Part shown: in pieces, positions 13,506-13,796 of the stretch
How positions within the stretch are numbered: the first letter of the stretch is position 1
How the letters are laid out: every line of letters starts with the position of its first letter
Source: Thermoanaerobaculales bacterium
GTDB taxonomy: Bacteria; Acidobacteriota; Thermoanaerobaculia; Thermoanaerobaculales; Sulfomarinibacteraceae
Assembly: GCA_029932545.1 (NCBI GenBank)
Contig: JAOZPW010000083.1
Location: forward strand, 1-13,796
Direction of reading: 5' to 3'
DNA length: 13,796 nucleotides
Notes under the pieces: generated by a model
The model's input: the letters and a program-made list of their open reading frames with translations, nothing else
What the model was told of the DNA's origin: nothing
The model's database searches: none
Translations under genes and position numbers: made by a program

Positions 13506-13796
13506 TAACACAAGTACAAATCTGCTATTCTATATGCGGTCCTGTCATTGGAGGGCGGACGGCCCTGCCGTGACCTTCGGAAAGATTCGCCGGAACCGAG
13601 GAAGCCGACCGAATGACCTGATCGGCAATGGACTTCAATGGCGCCGGCACCCGAGTGACCAGCGTGATTGAGAGACCAGCCGCTGAACACAAGAACCAGT
13701 TCAAACGCTCAACAACCAGCCCACACGGTAAACCACCAACCCATGCTCCAGGGTACCAAGCCGGTTGATACTAGAGGCCCGGCCGGTAAACCCCCC
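13506..13796. other. Region upstream of vapBC without recognised gene
   Basis: The 291 nt to the window end hold no coding frame I find convincing; short open frames lack ribosome sites and recognisable domains. GGTAAACC occurs at 13727-13734 and again near the very end, a weak repeat. Confidence 0.4.

Noticed and set aside
13471..13671. 66-residue plus-strand open frame upstream of vapBC
   Set aside because: It overlaps the vapB start and promoter region in the opposite direction, with no ribosome site or domain.

Overview
This is a GC-rich (about 60%) bacterial window. The cell envelope is of the diderm type: an RlpA-family lipoprotein, a lipoprotein phosphodiesterase and a small SmpA/OmlA-like lipoprotein are all encoded. 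No ribosomal RNA or universal phylogenetic marker is present. The gene mix and the abundant CGCAAAG/CACAGAG intergenic repeats would fit an environmental Acidobacteriota-like or similar genome, but that is an impression, not a demonstration.

Layout. (1) Positions 93-6890, plus strand: an M20 hydrolase of the YgeY type, a knotted carbamoyltransferase of the YgeW type, a zinc-finger threonine-synthase-like PLP enzyme, and PEP carboxylase. The last two overlap by 4 bp. The first two are neighbours in the E. coli ygeWXY nitrogen/purine-degradation locus; here a threonine-synthase-like enzyme follows in place of YgeX. (2) 6889-6983: inverted repeats between convergent genes. (3) 7013-11411, minus strand: purB, then an RlpA/SPOR lipoprotein whose stop overlaps the start of a lipoprotein phosphodiesterase/pyrophosphatase. 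(4) 11443-11570: a perfect 20-bp inverted repeat and a G-rich stretch between divergent genes. (5) 11612-12437, plus strand: a small lipoprotein and a four-helix membrane protein. (6) 12438-12872: a gene-free stretch with stacked inverted repeats. (7) 12873-13483, minus strand: a VapBC-type toxin-antitoxin pair.

The most unusual content is a two-copy intergenic element (2395-2904 and 9553-9932). It is built from inverted-facing arrays of 8-nt repeats (CGCAAAG; also CACAGAG in copy 1) around two tandem modules. Each module has a closing helix that encloses three short hairpins with 2-3 nt loops. The primary sequence of the hairpins differs between the copies, but pairing is preserved. Counting by eye I find six double compensatory changes in register, three of them in one 6-bp stem. 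The second module has the architecture of the first read in reverse complement, so the whole element is a two-fold symmetric structure. Copy 1 lies between ygeW and the PLP-enzyme gene; copy 2 runs up against the 5' end of rlpA and appears to have affected its start. I do not know a named family with this architecture. The flanking repeat arrays themselves are familiar from many genomes, where they produce spurious LCAFA/LCVLCASV-like peptides.
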